Source: Lepas anatifera (lineage: Eukaryota; Arthropoda; Thecostraca; Lepadidae). Taken from it: 64,000 nt of DNA. Both the position numbers and the translations under genes were made by a program. Shown piece by piece: positions 10,402 to 32,959 of this stretch. Within the stretch, counting starts at the first letter, position 1. Every line of letters starts with the position of its first letter. Below the pieces are notes generated by a model. That model searched no databases and had not been told where the DNA came from. It worked only from the letters and a program-made list of their open reading frames with translations. Location: assembly GCA_034440635.1 (NCBI GenBank), contig JAOTON010002088.1:310001-374000 (forward strand), read 5' to 3'.

Positions 10402-12450
10402 TTACAGACCACAGGGACACGGACAAACCATAGGAGCCCGGGAAAATTGCAGGGGGCCGGGCAGACCGCAGGGGGCCGGGTAGACCACAGGGGGCCCGGG
10501 CATACCACAGGGGGGCCCGGGCAGAACACAGAGGGCCCGGGCAGACTTAAAGGAGCCCAGACCGCCCACAAGGGGCCCGGACAGACCACAGGGGCCCGGG
10601 CAGACTAAAAGGGGCCAAGGCAGAATACAAGGAGCCCGGTTGCAGTCACAGAGGGCCCGGCTGAACCATAAGGACCCGAGACTGCCAGAAATAGGGGCTC
10701 GGGTGCAGTCAAAATGGGCCTTAGAATATCGTTAGGGGCCCGTTTGCGGACAGCGATTATGGGTGGCCCTAAAGGGGACCGCACCCAAACAAGCATGCCA
10801 GGCAAGCATGCCAGGGAGCCAGGCCGCAGTCACAGCAAGCCTAGATAGACCACGGGGCACCGCACTCATGGCAAGGGCCCGTCCGTGGCATTAGAGGATC
10901 CGCGCCTCCTGGACCACAGGGAGCCCGGTTGCAGCCACAGGTCCCGGTTGCAGTCACAGGGGGTCCGGGTGGATCACAGGCGCCCGGTTGCGTTGACAGG
11001 GGCTCGGGCGGATCACAGAGGGCCCGGTTGCAGTCACAGGGGGCCCGGGTGGACCACAGGGAATCCGTTTGCAGTCACAGAGGGTCCGGGTGGATCTCAG
11101 GGGGCCCGGTTGCAGTCAAAGAGGGCCCGTGTGGATCACAGGGGGCACAGGATGGATCACATGGGGCCCCGGGTGGATCACAGGGTGCCCAGGTGGATTA
11201 CAAGGGGCCCGATTGCAGTCACAGGGGGCCCGGGTGGATCAAAGGGGGCCCGGCTGTAGTCACAGGGGGCCCGGGTAGATCATAGTGGGCCCGGGTGGAT
11301 TACAAAGGGCCCGGTTGCAGTCACAGGGGGCCCGGTTCCAGTCACAGAGTGCCTGGTTGCAGTCACAGGAGCCCCAGCTGGATCACAGATGGCCCGGTTG
11401 CAGTCACAGGGGGCCCGGGTGTATCACACGGGCCCAGGTGGATTATAGGGGGCCCGGTTGTAATTAGAGGGGGGCCCGGGTGGATCACATGGGGCCCGGT
11501 TGCAGTCACAGGGGGCCCGGGTGGATTACAAGGGGCCCAGTTGCAGTCACAGGGGGCCGGGTGGCTCACAGAGGGCCCGGTTGCAGTCACAGGGGACCCG
11601 GGTGGATCACAGATGGCCCGGGTGGATCATAACTGACCTGGTTGTAATCACAGGGGGGCCCGGGTGGATCACAGGGGGTCCGGTTGCAGTCACAGGGGGC
11701 CCGGGTGGATCACAGGGGGCCCGGGTGGATCACATGGGGCCTGGGTGGATCATAGGGGCCCAGTTGCAGTCACAGGGGGCCCGGGTGGATGACAGGGGGC
11801 CCGGTTGCAGTCACAGGGGCAATGGCGGATCTAGCCGGTTGGTTTGGGAGGGGAAAACCAAACTCGAAAAGCGAAGCAAAAAAAAACGTCACGGGGTGAA
11901 AAATATGGGCTCAAGATACATGTTTTCCTATCCAAGCCCCAATATTTACACTGAACTTCTCTAATTCTGTTTGAAGTTGAGAATTGAAGCACCAAAATTT
12001 TGCTTACAAGCCAAAAAGGAGTCGGGGGAAAAAGGAGATCGATCGCTTTGGGGGGGGGCAAAAACATAGTTTTGCCCCGAGCTTTTGCGTTTGGGGGGGG
12101 GCAATTGCCTTTTTGCCCCCCTAGATCCGCCACTGCACAGGGGGCCCGGCTGGGTCACAGAGGGGCCCGGTTGCAGTCACAGGGGGCCCGGGTGGATCAC
12201 AGAGGGTCCGGTTGGATGACAGGAGGCCCGAGACTGCCGGAATTAGGGACCCGGCTGCAGTCAAAGTGGGCCTGAAAATATCGTTAGGGGCCCGGTTGCG
12301 GACACCGAGGTTAAGGGTGGCCCACAGGGGACCCGCAAGCATGCCAGGGAGCCTGGCATCAGCCAAAGCTAGCCCAAGTAGACCAAGTGGGGCCCGCAAT
12401 CGTGGCAGGGGCCCGACTGTGTTCGCAGGGTCCCGCAACTTGGGATTGGG
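10402..12450 (+). repeat. about 20/39-bp GGGCCCGGG satellite
   Basis: Tandem units of 'gggcccgggtggatcacagg' alternate with 'gggcccggttgcagtcacag', giving a two-unit period near 39-40 bp that is clearest from 10900 to 11819. It resumes at 12136 after a MITE insertion and decays by about 12450. Reading frames through it are repeat artefacts. The same family appears at 7.55-8.69 kb. Confidence 0.85.
11820..12135 (+). mobile_element. MITE inserted in the GGGCCC satellite
   Basis: CAATGGCGGATCTAG at the left and CTAGATCCGCCACTG at the right are inverted ends. The flanks CACAGGGG (11812-11819) and CACAGGGG (12136-12143) are identical 8-mers. That 8-mer is also part of the satellite unit, so the duplication is less telling than elsewhere. 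The A/T-rich interior contrasts sharply with the array. It is related at its tips to family A. Confidence 0.78.
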
Positions 12451-14006
12451 GGGGGCTCGTCGAGTCATTGGGGGCTTTTCCGAACATTGGGGGGGCGCGG
12501 GCCCCCAAATATATGGAAACTTGCGCCCCTGCGACAGACCTAGTATTAGCTACCTCTCCAAGTACATGATCACTCTCCTGGGGTGGGGGGGGGTTGGGCG
12601 GGAGCGAAGATTTAATTGCTCGACAGACCTAGTGTACCTAAATACCTTTTTTCAAAAATAATATATCTGGCCTTTCGTGAGGCCAAAAGATAGTTTGACT
12701 CCCCTTCCAGTGCTTGGGGGGGGCATGGCCGGAATGGCCCCTACCCTGCGCCCGCCAATGATGTTCGCTAGAGCCCAAGATACCTTTGCTAGTGCCTGGA
12801 GTTAGCAGCAGCAGATTGACTATCCTCTTGATCGTGTCTTCGTCGGTGACGACGTGTCTTCGTCGGTGATGCTGTAAACTATGTGGAGCTCCAAAATTCT
12901 GCAATTTAAGAGACTTGTTGCTAGACCAATGTCCCGAATTGTAGCTCAAAACGTTTTAAACCGCGCGGCATACCAAAATCCTGCAATGCTTGAGGCATAT
13001 TGATTTATCAATGTCCCGGATGCTCTAGTAAGATCGTAGTAGAGCTGAGTTTGACTCAACATAACATTGCTACGAAGCGAACGAAACCATAAGTAATAAT
13101 ACAAGCTTTTGAGTCAAATCTGCAGCGTGGACCGCTCCAATATTATTAGGATTTTATCCCTGATGGGTATAAAACTGCAAGTTTTCCTTAGTCAAGAAAA
13201 GGCCAACTATAAGTAGAACTTCTCCAATCGATAGAATTTTAGTCTGCTGAACTGCACTACAGCTATCGATAGTGTGGTGTTTTTAGTGTCCAAAAGAGTG
13301 CGGTGTCGATTGGATTACAGCGGAAGACACCCCGGAATTGGATTGGTAACCCTACTTGTGGTCTGGGAATTTCGTATAAACCGACGTCATGTAAGTAGGA
13401 AGCCAAGCTTGAACTTTTGGATGTGTTGATGTTCTATTTTAAATTATTCGCTCTCACATATGTGCGCCAGGTTTGTCTCTGTGGTCGTGAATTGCGGTTT
13501 TTCGTTGCATAATTTGTAGTTCTTAACTTTCAAACTTGTAATTTATTACTTTGATTCAAGCTGATAAACTCAACGTTCATTATTTTCGCCTTACATGAAG
13601 TTGCAGGTGATCTTATGACGTTTCTTAGGCTAGGGGAGTTTCAGGACCGGTCATAGACCAAGATTGAGTTTCCATGGTAAAAATATGATTCGGATCGAAC
13701 TGTCGAAGAGGATACATCGTGGAGTTGTTGAGCTCACCAATTGGTATTTTCCCAGTATTTTGCATGGACCTTGCTAAAGTACCTGGCAAATAGCATATGA
13801 TGCACTCCTCAACAATCCAATTGGAGTCACACTTGGCTGTAGAGCCGAGAACATTACTGTGGCTTCCACTACTGCTGAGTTGTAATAATTTTTTTGTGTG
13901 TACACTGTTGATTGTGATATCTCACTTTCTGAAAGTCCCCATGAGACCATGCTTCCTTACCCTTATAGGTACCATAGATATCTGGACAACTTGTTCTTTC
14001 AAGTTC
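12451..14006. other. no gene recognised
   Basis: G-rich fragments to about 12735, including an end-like 'gcgcccctg' at 12520-12528 matching the start of a similar sequence at about 6242. After that it is A/T-rich and apparently unique sequence. A short duplication, 'gtgtcttcgtcggtga', lies at 12834-12870. No conserved protein was seen. Confidence 0.4.
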
Positions 14007-14014
14007 ATGGCATT

Positions 14015-14361
14015 CCAGTCTGCAAAGTATGGCAGCAGGCCAGACGAGTCGCACCAGCCATCTAAAATTCTTGCACCACCAGCCTCCGAAAATTCGCACC
14101 AATCTGCCACATACCAGGGAAAAAATTCACCCATTCCTACCCCTGCAATGCAATACTACCTCAATCATTAGTCAGTTAGTTAAGGACTTTTTATAAGGCC
14201 CTCTCCTGTGTCTTAATAGCCATTCAGTCATTATTTGTTTAGTTTAAGTGTCACTAACCTTGCAAATTCACACCAGGTTGATAAAATTCGCACCACTTGG
14301 TCCCGTCTCCAAGGGCACTCGCACCGAGATCTCCTCAAAAATGCCATACTTTGCACACTGG
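14015..14361 (+). mobile_element. hAT-like MITE, family B, copy 2
   Basis: CCAGTCTGCAAAGTATGGCA at the left and TGCCATACTTTGCACACTGG at the right are inverted ends. The 8-bp flanks are identical, ATGGCATT at 14007-14014 and 14362-14369. Several 'cgcacca' motifs lie inside, near both ends. The element is 347 bp with no coding capacity. Confidence 0.88.
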
Positions 14362-14375
14362 ATGGCATTTATCTT

Positions 14376-14769
14376 CCAGTGTGCAAAGTATGTTGGTAGG
14401 CTAGATGAGTTGCACCAGCCATCTAAAATTTTCTGACAAATATTCACCTCCAGCCACCTAAAATTCACACCAATCCACAATATGCCAGGGAGAAGAATGC
14501 ACTCATCCCTACCCACACAATGCAATGCTGCCTTTCTTATTAGTTAGCTAGTTTTAAAAGGCCTGCTCCTCTGCCTCAATATCCATTCTGCCAAATCTGC
14601 CAATCTGCCAAACAAAAAACCATTCATCATTGTGTTTTTGTTTGGTTGTCAGATTCGCCTCCCTTGGACCAGTCTTGCAAATTCGCACCAGGTTAATAAA
14701 ATTTGCACCACTCTCCCCTGTCTTCAAGAACACTCACACCAACAAGGTCTTGTCAAAGTTGCACACTGA
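14376..14769 (+). mobile_element. hAT-like MITE, family B, copy 3
   Basis: Starts CCAGTGTGCAAAGTATG and ends with 'aagttgcacactga'. Flanks TTTATCTT (14368-14375) and CTTATCTT (14770-14777) match at 7 of 8. It lies only 14 bp beyond copy 2 in the same orientation, its duplication overlapping that of copy 2. At 394 bp it is the longest of the three copies. Confidence 0.78.
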
Positions 14770-14777
14770 CTTATCTT

Positions 14778-16070
14778 AAGTGTTGGCCCTAATGAAGGCT
14801 ACCTTTAATTTTAGGAGCTCTGATGTATTCATACGATTCTTGTGTCTGTAAAGATATTTTAATGCTAGAAATGAACAATTTTTAGCATGAAATGTTATGC
14901 AGTGACATGTTGCCACATGTGAACGATTTATTCAATTTGTAGTGCTGTATCCAAAAATGTAATTCTTTCTAGGAAAATCCAATTTGGGGAAATGACACTG
15001 CACTACATTTTGTGTTAGATGATTGAAACCATGTGGGTTAGTTATTTCCATCCTTAATTTTTGGTGCACATGGGAGTCATTACCTTGTCAAATGTGGCCA
15101 AGACTTGAATTAATTATTCCATCAATTTTGAGGAGGATGGGAGAAGTCTCCTGATACTGGTGGGATGACTCAAATACAATTGTTGAGATGATTCAAATGC
15201 AGAGTTGTGATGGCCCAGGGGCTTCTCTCCATCATATTTCAAAGACTGCACAGAAATTTCACTCTTTGAGAAGCCCTTCCCATACCTCCTGCGCCTCGTG
15301 AGGTTGGTTTATGTGCGTGGGAGAACAGGCCACCAAACCCCGTTGAGGCTGGAAGCGAGTTGTATTATAAGGGCGGGGGGTGGGGGCGGGTATGGTTGTA
15401 TTAGGGCGCGTTTGTGTCTTTAACATCCAAATAATGAGCCTGTGGCTAAGTTATGTGGCTCACTTAGATGACGGAATAATTGCAGAGTCTGTATAAATGT
15501 ATGAGTCAAATCAGCCATGGGAGAAAAGGTGGGAACACTGCCTTATGTGGCACACCAGTTTTCACCAACAATTGGGAGCCTATCCAGCTCTAATTATATG
15601 TCTGACAGGATATCGGCTCTTACTGGTTTTTGCATGTATATGTGCATTTGTTGAATTGCCCAGTCAGCTCATTGGGTTCATGTGGTTCCAGACTCCTTAG
15701 TAGGTTTCATACCTAGAGCACAAGCAACATCACCAAGTAGGCAATTTTGGTGGCTTACACATTGCTTAGAGACATATATCCCTAGAAAATCTGTTTTGGT
15801 GGTGAGAACGAGAATAAGTTAACTTGAATCTCGTGGGGGAGAATAAGAATCTAGTGGTATTTAGGTAGTGAGAGAAAGTTTTAATGGGATACCACAGGTG
15901 ATTAGAACTGGTTTAAGCCTCTGTAATCTGTGCTAATTCTCTCAATGAGCTGTTTACCCTTTCACCATTGTTGTTTGTTGCAGTGTGCTACAATTAGTGC
16001 AGTGTGCTCAATCACCACAAATGCAGCATAATGCATTTGTAGTGATTGAGGCCATAGCTCAGTCTTTAGG
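14778..16070. other. no gene recognised
   Basis: Mostly A/T-rich sequence. I see no conserved reading frame or RNA. It could be upstream intron or promoter of the synaptobrevin gene, but nothing in the sequence proves this. Confidence 0.4.
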
Positions 16071-16084
16071 CAAGTTTCAATTGT

Positions 16085-16165
16085 AGGGGGTGCAGGACCC
16101 AGTGGTAGACTGCCTGCCTCCTGAGTGAAAGGCTCGTGTTCCAAGGTTATGGGTTTTGTGAATAA
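16085..16165 (+). repeat. tRNA-like SINE remnant
   Basis: The string around 'cccagtggtagactgcctgcctcctgagtg' followed by 'ctcgtgttccaagg' resembles the body of a tRNA with A-box-like (CAGTGGTAGAC) and B-box-like (GTTCCAAGG) sequences at the right spacing. The B box departs from consensus and no cloverleaf is intact, so a decayed SINE is likelier than a tRNA gene. Confidence 0.35.
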
Positions 16166-16480
16166 GTGCACTCTGATCCCACCTACCTGCCTTACTGAGG
16201 GAATGGTGACATTGCATGAACTTAGCTGTTGGGGCATTGCTAAAGGCCAACAGGGGAGGTGGTCCCACATTTCTCTTGAGAGTGGCTCTTGTGTCACAAG
16301 CTTAATGCAATCACTTGGACTGAGTTGTTGAGCACAGGGTTCAATGAGACGCTGCTCCTGATTCTGGTTCTAGCAGTTGTGATGTTCAACACCAAGTTAG
16401 GATTGTTCCCAGTTCGCCATAAAGGAAGGGGAGGCTGCTTCATGGCCTTAAATCTTTCCTGGTAGCATTGGTGAGAGATG

Positions 16481-16714
16481 CATAGGCGGATCCAGGATTT
16501 CCGATTGGGGGCACCTCCGGACCAAGGGGGCGCCACTTTTGACCGACAAAACGTATCAGGTGAGCGCAAAATCTTATCGGTGGGCGCCGATTTTTGCATC
16601 CTGGGGGGGAAGTGGACAGCGACATTTCAGGGGGCGCCATCGACCTTTCAGGGGACGCCAAGGGGTCTATCGGGGAGGGCACAGGCCCCTTTTGCCCCCC
16701 TTGATCTGCATATG
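16481..16714 (+). mobile_element. hAT-like MITE, family A, copy 3
   Basis: CATAGGCGGATCCAGG at the left and, inverted, CATATGCAGATCAAGG from the right. A perfect 8-bp duplication, GAGAGATG, lies at 16473-16480 and 16715-16722. The 234-bp interior aligns with the copies at 4940 and 50284 ('gtatcaggtgagcgcaaaat', 'gatttttgcatcctgggg'). Confidence 0.88.
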
Positions 16715-16722
16715 GAGAGATG

Positions 16723-19364
16723 TACCAAAATTTATAGTACAATATGAATTGCACCCTTGGAATTGAAACTTTAACCTAAACTTTAACAGAAACTTTGTTT
16801 TCTAGTGGACCTTATTTCTTATTACATGAAAATACTTTTTCTCAGGCTCCAAAATGTAATGTTGAATCTTAGGGACCATCCATGAACTACCTAACACATA
16901 TATTTGGGATTTTGACCCTGTCCTCGATGTAAAGCTTTTCGACGCCCATGTGTAACGTTTGGTAATGCTGCAGCTGACTCCCCTCCATACGTTGCATGAT
17001 GTATAGACACCCTCTTACTGACCCTTTTTATGGTAGTGGAAGTATATTGTCATTGAGGTTACTGAACACCTCCAGATTGCACCCAAAGTAAGGTTAGTTT
17101 TTGCTGCTGGAGTGACTACTTGCATCGTGAAGTTTCGGGAGCTCTCAATAGCAATCAAAGGATAGCGTTCATGTGTTGTCTTTGGAAGTCCTGATGCCTC
17201 AGAAAAAGCTTATATGGGATCATGGGGACCCAGGTAAGTAGACAGGTATCTAGGTACCTTCCTCTGTGAAGTCCGATGTCATGTCCCTGACCACATGTGC
17301 TGTTAACTTATATTGTGGCGAGTAACATTTTGCTGAGAGCTCGTTCAAACTGTACCATACAGTTTGCTACCATCAGCAGTCATCTTGATGTTTTCAGAAT
17401 AATTGGAAAGCTAGGCACTGACACAAAAATGAGGAAAGTTTCGGTACAACACGGAGCTGGAACGATACCACCTGTTACAGGTGCCCTGAGGATGAAGTTT
17501 GCCCACACGTGGATGCCATCGGCCTCCTGCCACATATGACGGCTTTTATCTGGGTGGGGAGTATCCTGATGCTTCCAGTAATTTTTAGCTTGACCAGAAA
17601 TTCCTCATGGTAGACTTGAGTTTTCGGGCCTTCTAGAATCTGAGTGCTGCACATTGATCGCGGATCTTCTTCATGCTGTCGAAAACAGTACCGCTTACTG
17701 ATAAGAGTAGTGAACTCGCTGGCGATTGCGGTTTCGTAGACACGTTTTCGTCGGTGAAGATTCCCGCAAAGCGTGGGAAGTACTTATGCTAAGCTTGTGG
17801 TGACCACGCCCATGTTTAGGACTGTAGGTCGTTGATGGCAGTTTCTGAGGGAGCTTGTTATTACATACTTTCAGGAGTTGTGGTTTTCCTTACAGTGTTT
17901 GGTGGTTTGATTTCATGCTTATATTTTGCTGTTCTAGTTTGAAAAATAAGGTGATTGCTGAACCTAAGTATCCTCTGATCTGAGCAATCCTCTGTTGGGA
18001 CTGCTCTTAGTTTGCATGTGCACACTCCGCAGTTGAAGAACATATCTCTTCCCCTAGAGTGCTTCCCCCTGCCATGCAAGTGCTATTGTTCTTTGAATTG
18101 GGTTTAAAGGGAGTGATCCACATTTATAAAATTAGTTTTGGACTGAAAAAGCAGTTTTGAAGGGCGCGTCTATAAATTACTTTTGGTATATTTTATCTCA
18201 GTCAAAGCCCCCTTGATTGAATTTCCGCTAAATGAAAGCACCTGTTGCCATCTTTTAAAATCTTGAAGAAATCCTTTCCATCTGGTTGCAGATGAAAATG
18301 TTTTTTTCAAAGTTTTTTATTGTTGTGACGGGTGTAGTGTAAAATACGTCGCATTTCCTCACCTTTTATGAAACGGGGCCCTGCTTGTTGCATAGGACCC
18401 TGAACAAATAAGTGAATGCCAGTGATACATCTTGAAAGGAATTATGATGAACCACTTTTGAGGCGTGGATGGTGGACCATTCTAACCACTTACTCCTCAT
18501 TGGAGATCATCTAGTCCAACACTAAGAAGATTAATCCTTCCTTTGTTTTGCAGTCGCACTAGTCTGTTGATAACGAAAAGCAGATTGTACTGATTCTAAA
18601 AAGCATCAATATGAACCCTTTATCACCTTGGTAAAACCTTGTCCTCCTAAAATCTGTGCTTTACACTGTTTGGGTGTTCTAGCTCTGCGCACTCTATTTG
18701 TATTCTCATTTCCCTTGAGGCTGTGTATCATATACAGCCGTGGTAGTCGAGACACACAAAAATGCAAAGCACACATATATACACCATTCATTCTTTAATC
18801 AATTGAGTTTTGATACTGGTATCAAATCCTTCATGTTCAGGTATAAAATACCCAAGGTGCTCATACAGTGTCCGTGAATGGGCTGGGGAAGTCCATTTGC
18901 CGTGAATTTGGGCATTGTCAGGCAGAGAGAAACTTAGAAAATATTCGTAAAAATGGGATTCAGATGAACTTATAATTACATGCATTCGCTGATAATTGGG
19001 TCCCTGGATTGTCGACTGAATGCAATCAGCTGTTATAATCACCGAACAGTTTGGTACCACCGAAAGGCTTGGCAAATCATTGTTTAACAGCATTTAAACA
19101 ATTTGTTTTCGGATAAGATTCCTCGTTAGTATCTTCCTCGCTGTTCAGTCTCGATCATTTCACTATGCATCGGAACTGAATACTTGATGTGGCTTTAGGT
19201 TTTGTTAATGTGTGTATTCCTTTTACTGTGATTTTTGTTGTTGTTGTTGGACCTTGCTCGCACCTCATTTCTTGACTAAGGTATATGGGTGCTCTGTGTT
19301 GTTTGTAGCTTCGAGTCTCGACCACCTGTCGTAGCACATAACCTACTGATACCATTTCAGAAGC
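16723..19364. other. no gene recognised; likely 5' part of the synaptobrevin locus
   Basis: Moderately A/T-rich sequence without conserved reading frames. A splice acceptor, TTTCAG at 19355-19360, four bases before the putative start codon implies that the upstream part is intron with a non-coding first exon somewhere 5'. I could not locate that exon or a promoter. Confidence 0.4.
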
Positions 19365-29680
<10,316 letters not shown>

Positions 29681-31147
29681 CCGGCCGTGGCCGAGCAGGT
29701 CAGACAGTGCCGCCGCCTCTTCTCTTTCTCCACCCTTTTTATACGATTTGGTAGCGCGATCATTGACTACACCAGCGCCATCAGCCTGTGGGCTGCATTT
29801 TTGTCCGGCGATCTTCGCCGCAGCTCTCACCATTATGTGCTGCATCTTATCTTTTTCTTGCTTCTTTCATATTCTTACTTCCCTCGCGCTGCTTCTGCTG
29901 CTCGCCCCTCCCCCTCCCCCGCTACCGTTTACTCTCCTCAATTTCCGTACCTGTTCCCGGATTAGGATTGGCCTCCAACACAATTTCCTCGGACCGGCTG
30001 CATATTGGAAGCCGTCCTCGCCGTCGCGCCTTTTGGAAGTCTGGTCTGTGCCGCGCGGCAATCGATAGACTAATCCCGCGCCAGTCCGGCCAGGGCTTCT
30101 GCGGCATCCGCTCTGTGATGGCCGTGACAGTCGAGGCGTGAGCATCACGGCTGATGCTGATACAAATGGAGAAAGGACGCAATCACTAGTTTGCTCGCTT
30201 TCATTCCCCCTTCCCCTTTCACAAATAATAGATTTTCAGTAAATCTTCTTTAGTTTCCTTATAAAAACATTTGATTGTTGTTCAACAAACAAAAAGGAGG
30301 TGTTCTGAAACCACTCAATACATGATTTTGGGACACCGGTGGCGTGGGGCCTCTGTTCGCAGCCGGTCATCCGTGAGCGGCCGCCACCTGGTCTCTCCTC
30401 TCGCGTCCACGCCGGCGCTGCGGGTGATACGCCCTCTGCCTGGGACCCGGTGTCCGCCAGTCCGGCAGCCGCCGACACCCGTCGGCGGGGGCGGCCGGCC
30501 GGTCCACCGATCGAAGCTTGCACCGCCGCACTGAGACCCCCTGCCCCGCCCTGCCGGCGCGACGGCCGTCGGCGGCGCATCGATTGCATGCCTCCCACGC
30601 CGGTCAGAGGCCTCTGACGGCGCTCCTCCCAGTGCGGCGCGCGTCTGCAGCTGGCCGGGCCATTCGTCTCAGACGCGGGGCGGCGAAGATTCTGGAAGGA
30701 AACGGGTTTACTTCTGACAGCGTTTCTGCGGGCTTCTTTCAACAGCGTGGTCTGTTGAAATTTCAAGACTGGTTCATCGCTGGTACGGTCTAAAAGTATC
30801 AGTACGGAACAACGGGAAATCGCTGAAAATAGATCTGTGCTGAATATAGTATTGTAGTAAACGTGCAAACCAGCGTGCAATACTGTCCTCATTTGTTTGG
30901 GCGACGCACTTTGCTTGGATTTGATCCCGATACGTTGGACTGGATCCTGCTTTCCCGTATAATTATGACCATTGTTATTCAGCTCTGTGGCCTACTGCTG
31001 ACAAGGAAACTCAGGATCTCAACATCCAGACCCTTGTGAATCTAATGAGCATACCATCAAAGTAGGACCAACTTAGAGTAGGAAGAAGGAAATGGCAACT
31101 GTAATGAAGGCAGTTGTCGTGTTAAAACGTTCCAGATTTTAAATAAA
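29681..31147 (+). other. probable synaptobrevin 3' UTR
   Basis: No coding sequence is recognised after the last stop codon. The stretch includes a very G/C-rich part (about 30340-30680) and reaches the first good poly(A) signal at 31142. The extent is inferred only from that signal. Confidence 0.4.
31142..31147 (+). terminator. candidate poly(A) signal AATAAA
   Basis: AATAAA lies in 'ttttaaataaacctc' about 1.46 kb after the last synaptobrevin stop, with no later gene on this strand nearby. An upstream AATAAT near 30225 is weaker. Confidence 0.4.
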
Positions 31148-31579
31148 CCTCATTAAATGTATAGAGTCATGGTGTTTGTATGTAGGCTTCCGTACGTCTT
31201 TAGACTAATGTTTGCGTCTGGCAGAAGATATCCAGACGTTAGGATTCGGTTGGACTGGAGTTGCTGATTTTTTTTAGAACTTTATCATCTTTATTCTGGA
31301 GGGTATCATGCGACGTCGAATATTTTTTTCACATATTTATCTGTTGGCTTTACATCACAATGTCAATGGTATTGGAAGGGGTAATGTCGGCAATTAGTTC
31401 CCCCCAGGCGTCGCTGGGCTGGGAGGCTAGTAGTCGGAGAATCCCTTGGATGTAGCGCTGGCTCAGGCAGCCAAAAATCCCAGCCAGTCAACAAAACTTC
31501 CCGGGGAGGTGGCGCATACGTTCATTGCAGCCGGCCTCACCCGTAGCTACACAGCCTACCAGTCAGCTTAGCACGCGCA

Positions 31580-31960
31580 TTGACCGGGGGGGCGGGTACC
31601 CCCATCGGGTTTTTGGGGGATAGTATAAATCATTTCCCGCTTAACGGTTGGTATAATACCAGTTTTACTTTATTGGGAATATATCGTATTGTTGCGTCAC
31701 AGGTCAATGACATTGAATGACCTTGGGTCGAAAAATAATTTCAGAGCACATTTCGTGAGACCTTCTCTCAATGACCTTATGACCTTTCAGTGTATTACCC
31801 GGTTTTTGCATAATCACGGCGTTCCCCAATAGGTCCCCAGTACGTCTCTGATTTGACTTTACGACCTCGTTTGACCATGAATATATGAACTTAGGCCCAG
31901 AAAAAAGGTTATCATGTAGATTACTACAGCTCCCACAAAGGTCCAAACGACCGTTTTTCT
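31580..31960. repeat. AGGTCA-rich dispersed repeat, partial copy
   Basis: Begins with a 'ggcgggtacccccatcgggtttttggggga' G-box, the counterpart of the box near 548-597. It continues with TGACCTTGGGTCG, 'caatgaccttatgacctttc' and 'tttgactttacgacctcg' half-site clusters at 31700-31880. Confidence 0.5.
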
Positions 31961-32959
31961 AACTCCCTTTGTTCGTTGGTTTTTAGATCGTGAATGTTAC
32001 GGTGGATCCTACTGTTTGGCTAGCGATATTCTTGATGATTGGGGATGAGGGGGAGGTGTAGGGAGCCCGCCCCCCCTTTTCACAAGGATTCCCCGATTTC
32101 AGCCAAATGGTGGGAATAGGAAAATTTTGAAACCAGACAGTACGGAGAGCATCGCGGAGCCCAGACCCGACGAGTGGGGTAAGGTTTCTTATCAGCAGCA
32201 GCTTGAAGATTGACTGACCCCTTCACTTTCGTGCTGGTGGTGACATTGTATGATCACCAATCCCTCAGGCCCATTTGTAAAACATGGGTGGTTATGTATG
32301 CCTGTGTTTTCGCCCTCCCGATCAACAGTGAGGTATTTGTTATTGGACTCCAAGTGATCGCCGTACCATTGCAACTGACGTATCCTGATACCCGGTCGGA
32401 ACGCTGCAGTGGGCGAACACCGGTTCGGGCAGCAGAGGCAGAGGTATCGGCTGCGCTCTAGGAAGCGTTCGTGAGTGATTCGGTTAGACCTTGGCCGTGG
32501 GTGTCGGGCTGGTACTCCGACCTCGCTCCGGCGACACGCGTCAGTGTCGGCGGGGGCGGGCCGGCGGCGCCGCACCTGTGGCAGCAGCTGGGTACCGGCC
32601 GCGCCGCCCAGGGCTGACCTGACACCGCCTGCGGTGACTGCCGGCAATGCCGCACCGGCTCAAACGGCGACTTCCCGACCGGCAGACCTGGATCAAGCTG
32701 TAGGACTGGGCTGAGGGCGTTGGGAGACGCTCTCAGGGGTGAAAATACCCGATGGAGTGCCCCTGGCCCTTGAGAGTGAGCTTTCGATAAGCCTTATCCG
32801 TGGTGTCGATCAGCGTGCCAGAACGTGACGGGCCCTACCGATAAGGATGGGGGGCGAAGGCGGCTTCAGGTGATGGTGGAATGAGTGTGTCCCGCCTTGC
32901 CGACCGACTTAAAGCTTCGCAAGGATCCTTCAGAACATGGATCTCGGCTGTTCTCCTCC
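31961..32959. other. no gene recognised
   Basis: Includes a G/C-rich, CpG-rich patch at about 32480-32690 with short open frames but no conserved domain. Confidence 0.45.

Noticed and set aside
12529..12632. Direct repeat 'cgacagacctagt' about 90 bp apart as target-site duplication of an insertion
   Set aside because: It is longer than expected for the families seen here, the enclosed sequence has no inverted ends, and a similar 8-mer also occurs beside the end-like sequence at 6242.
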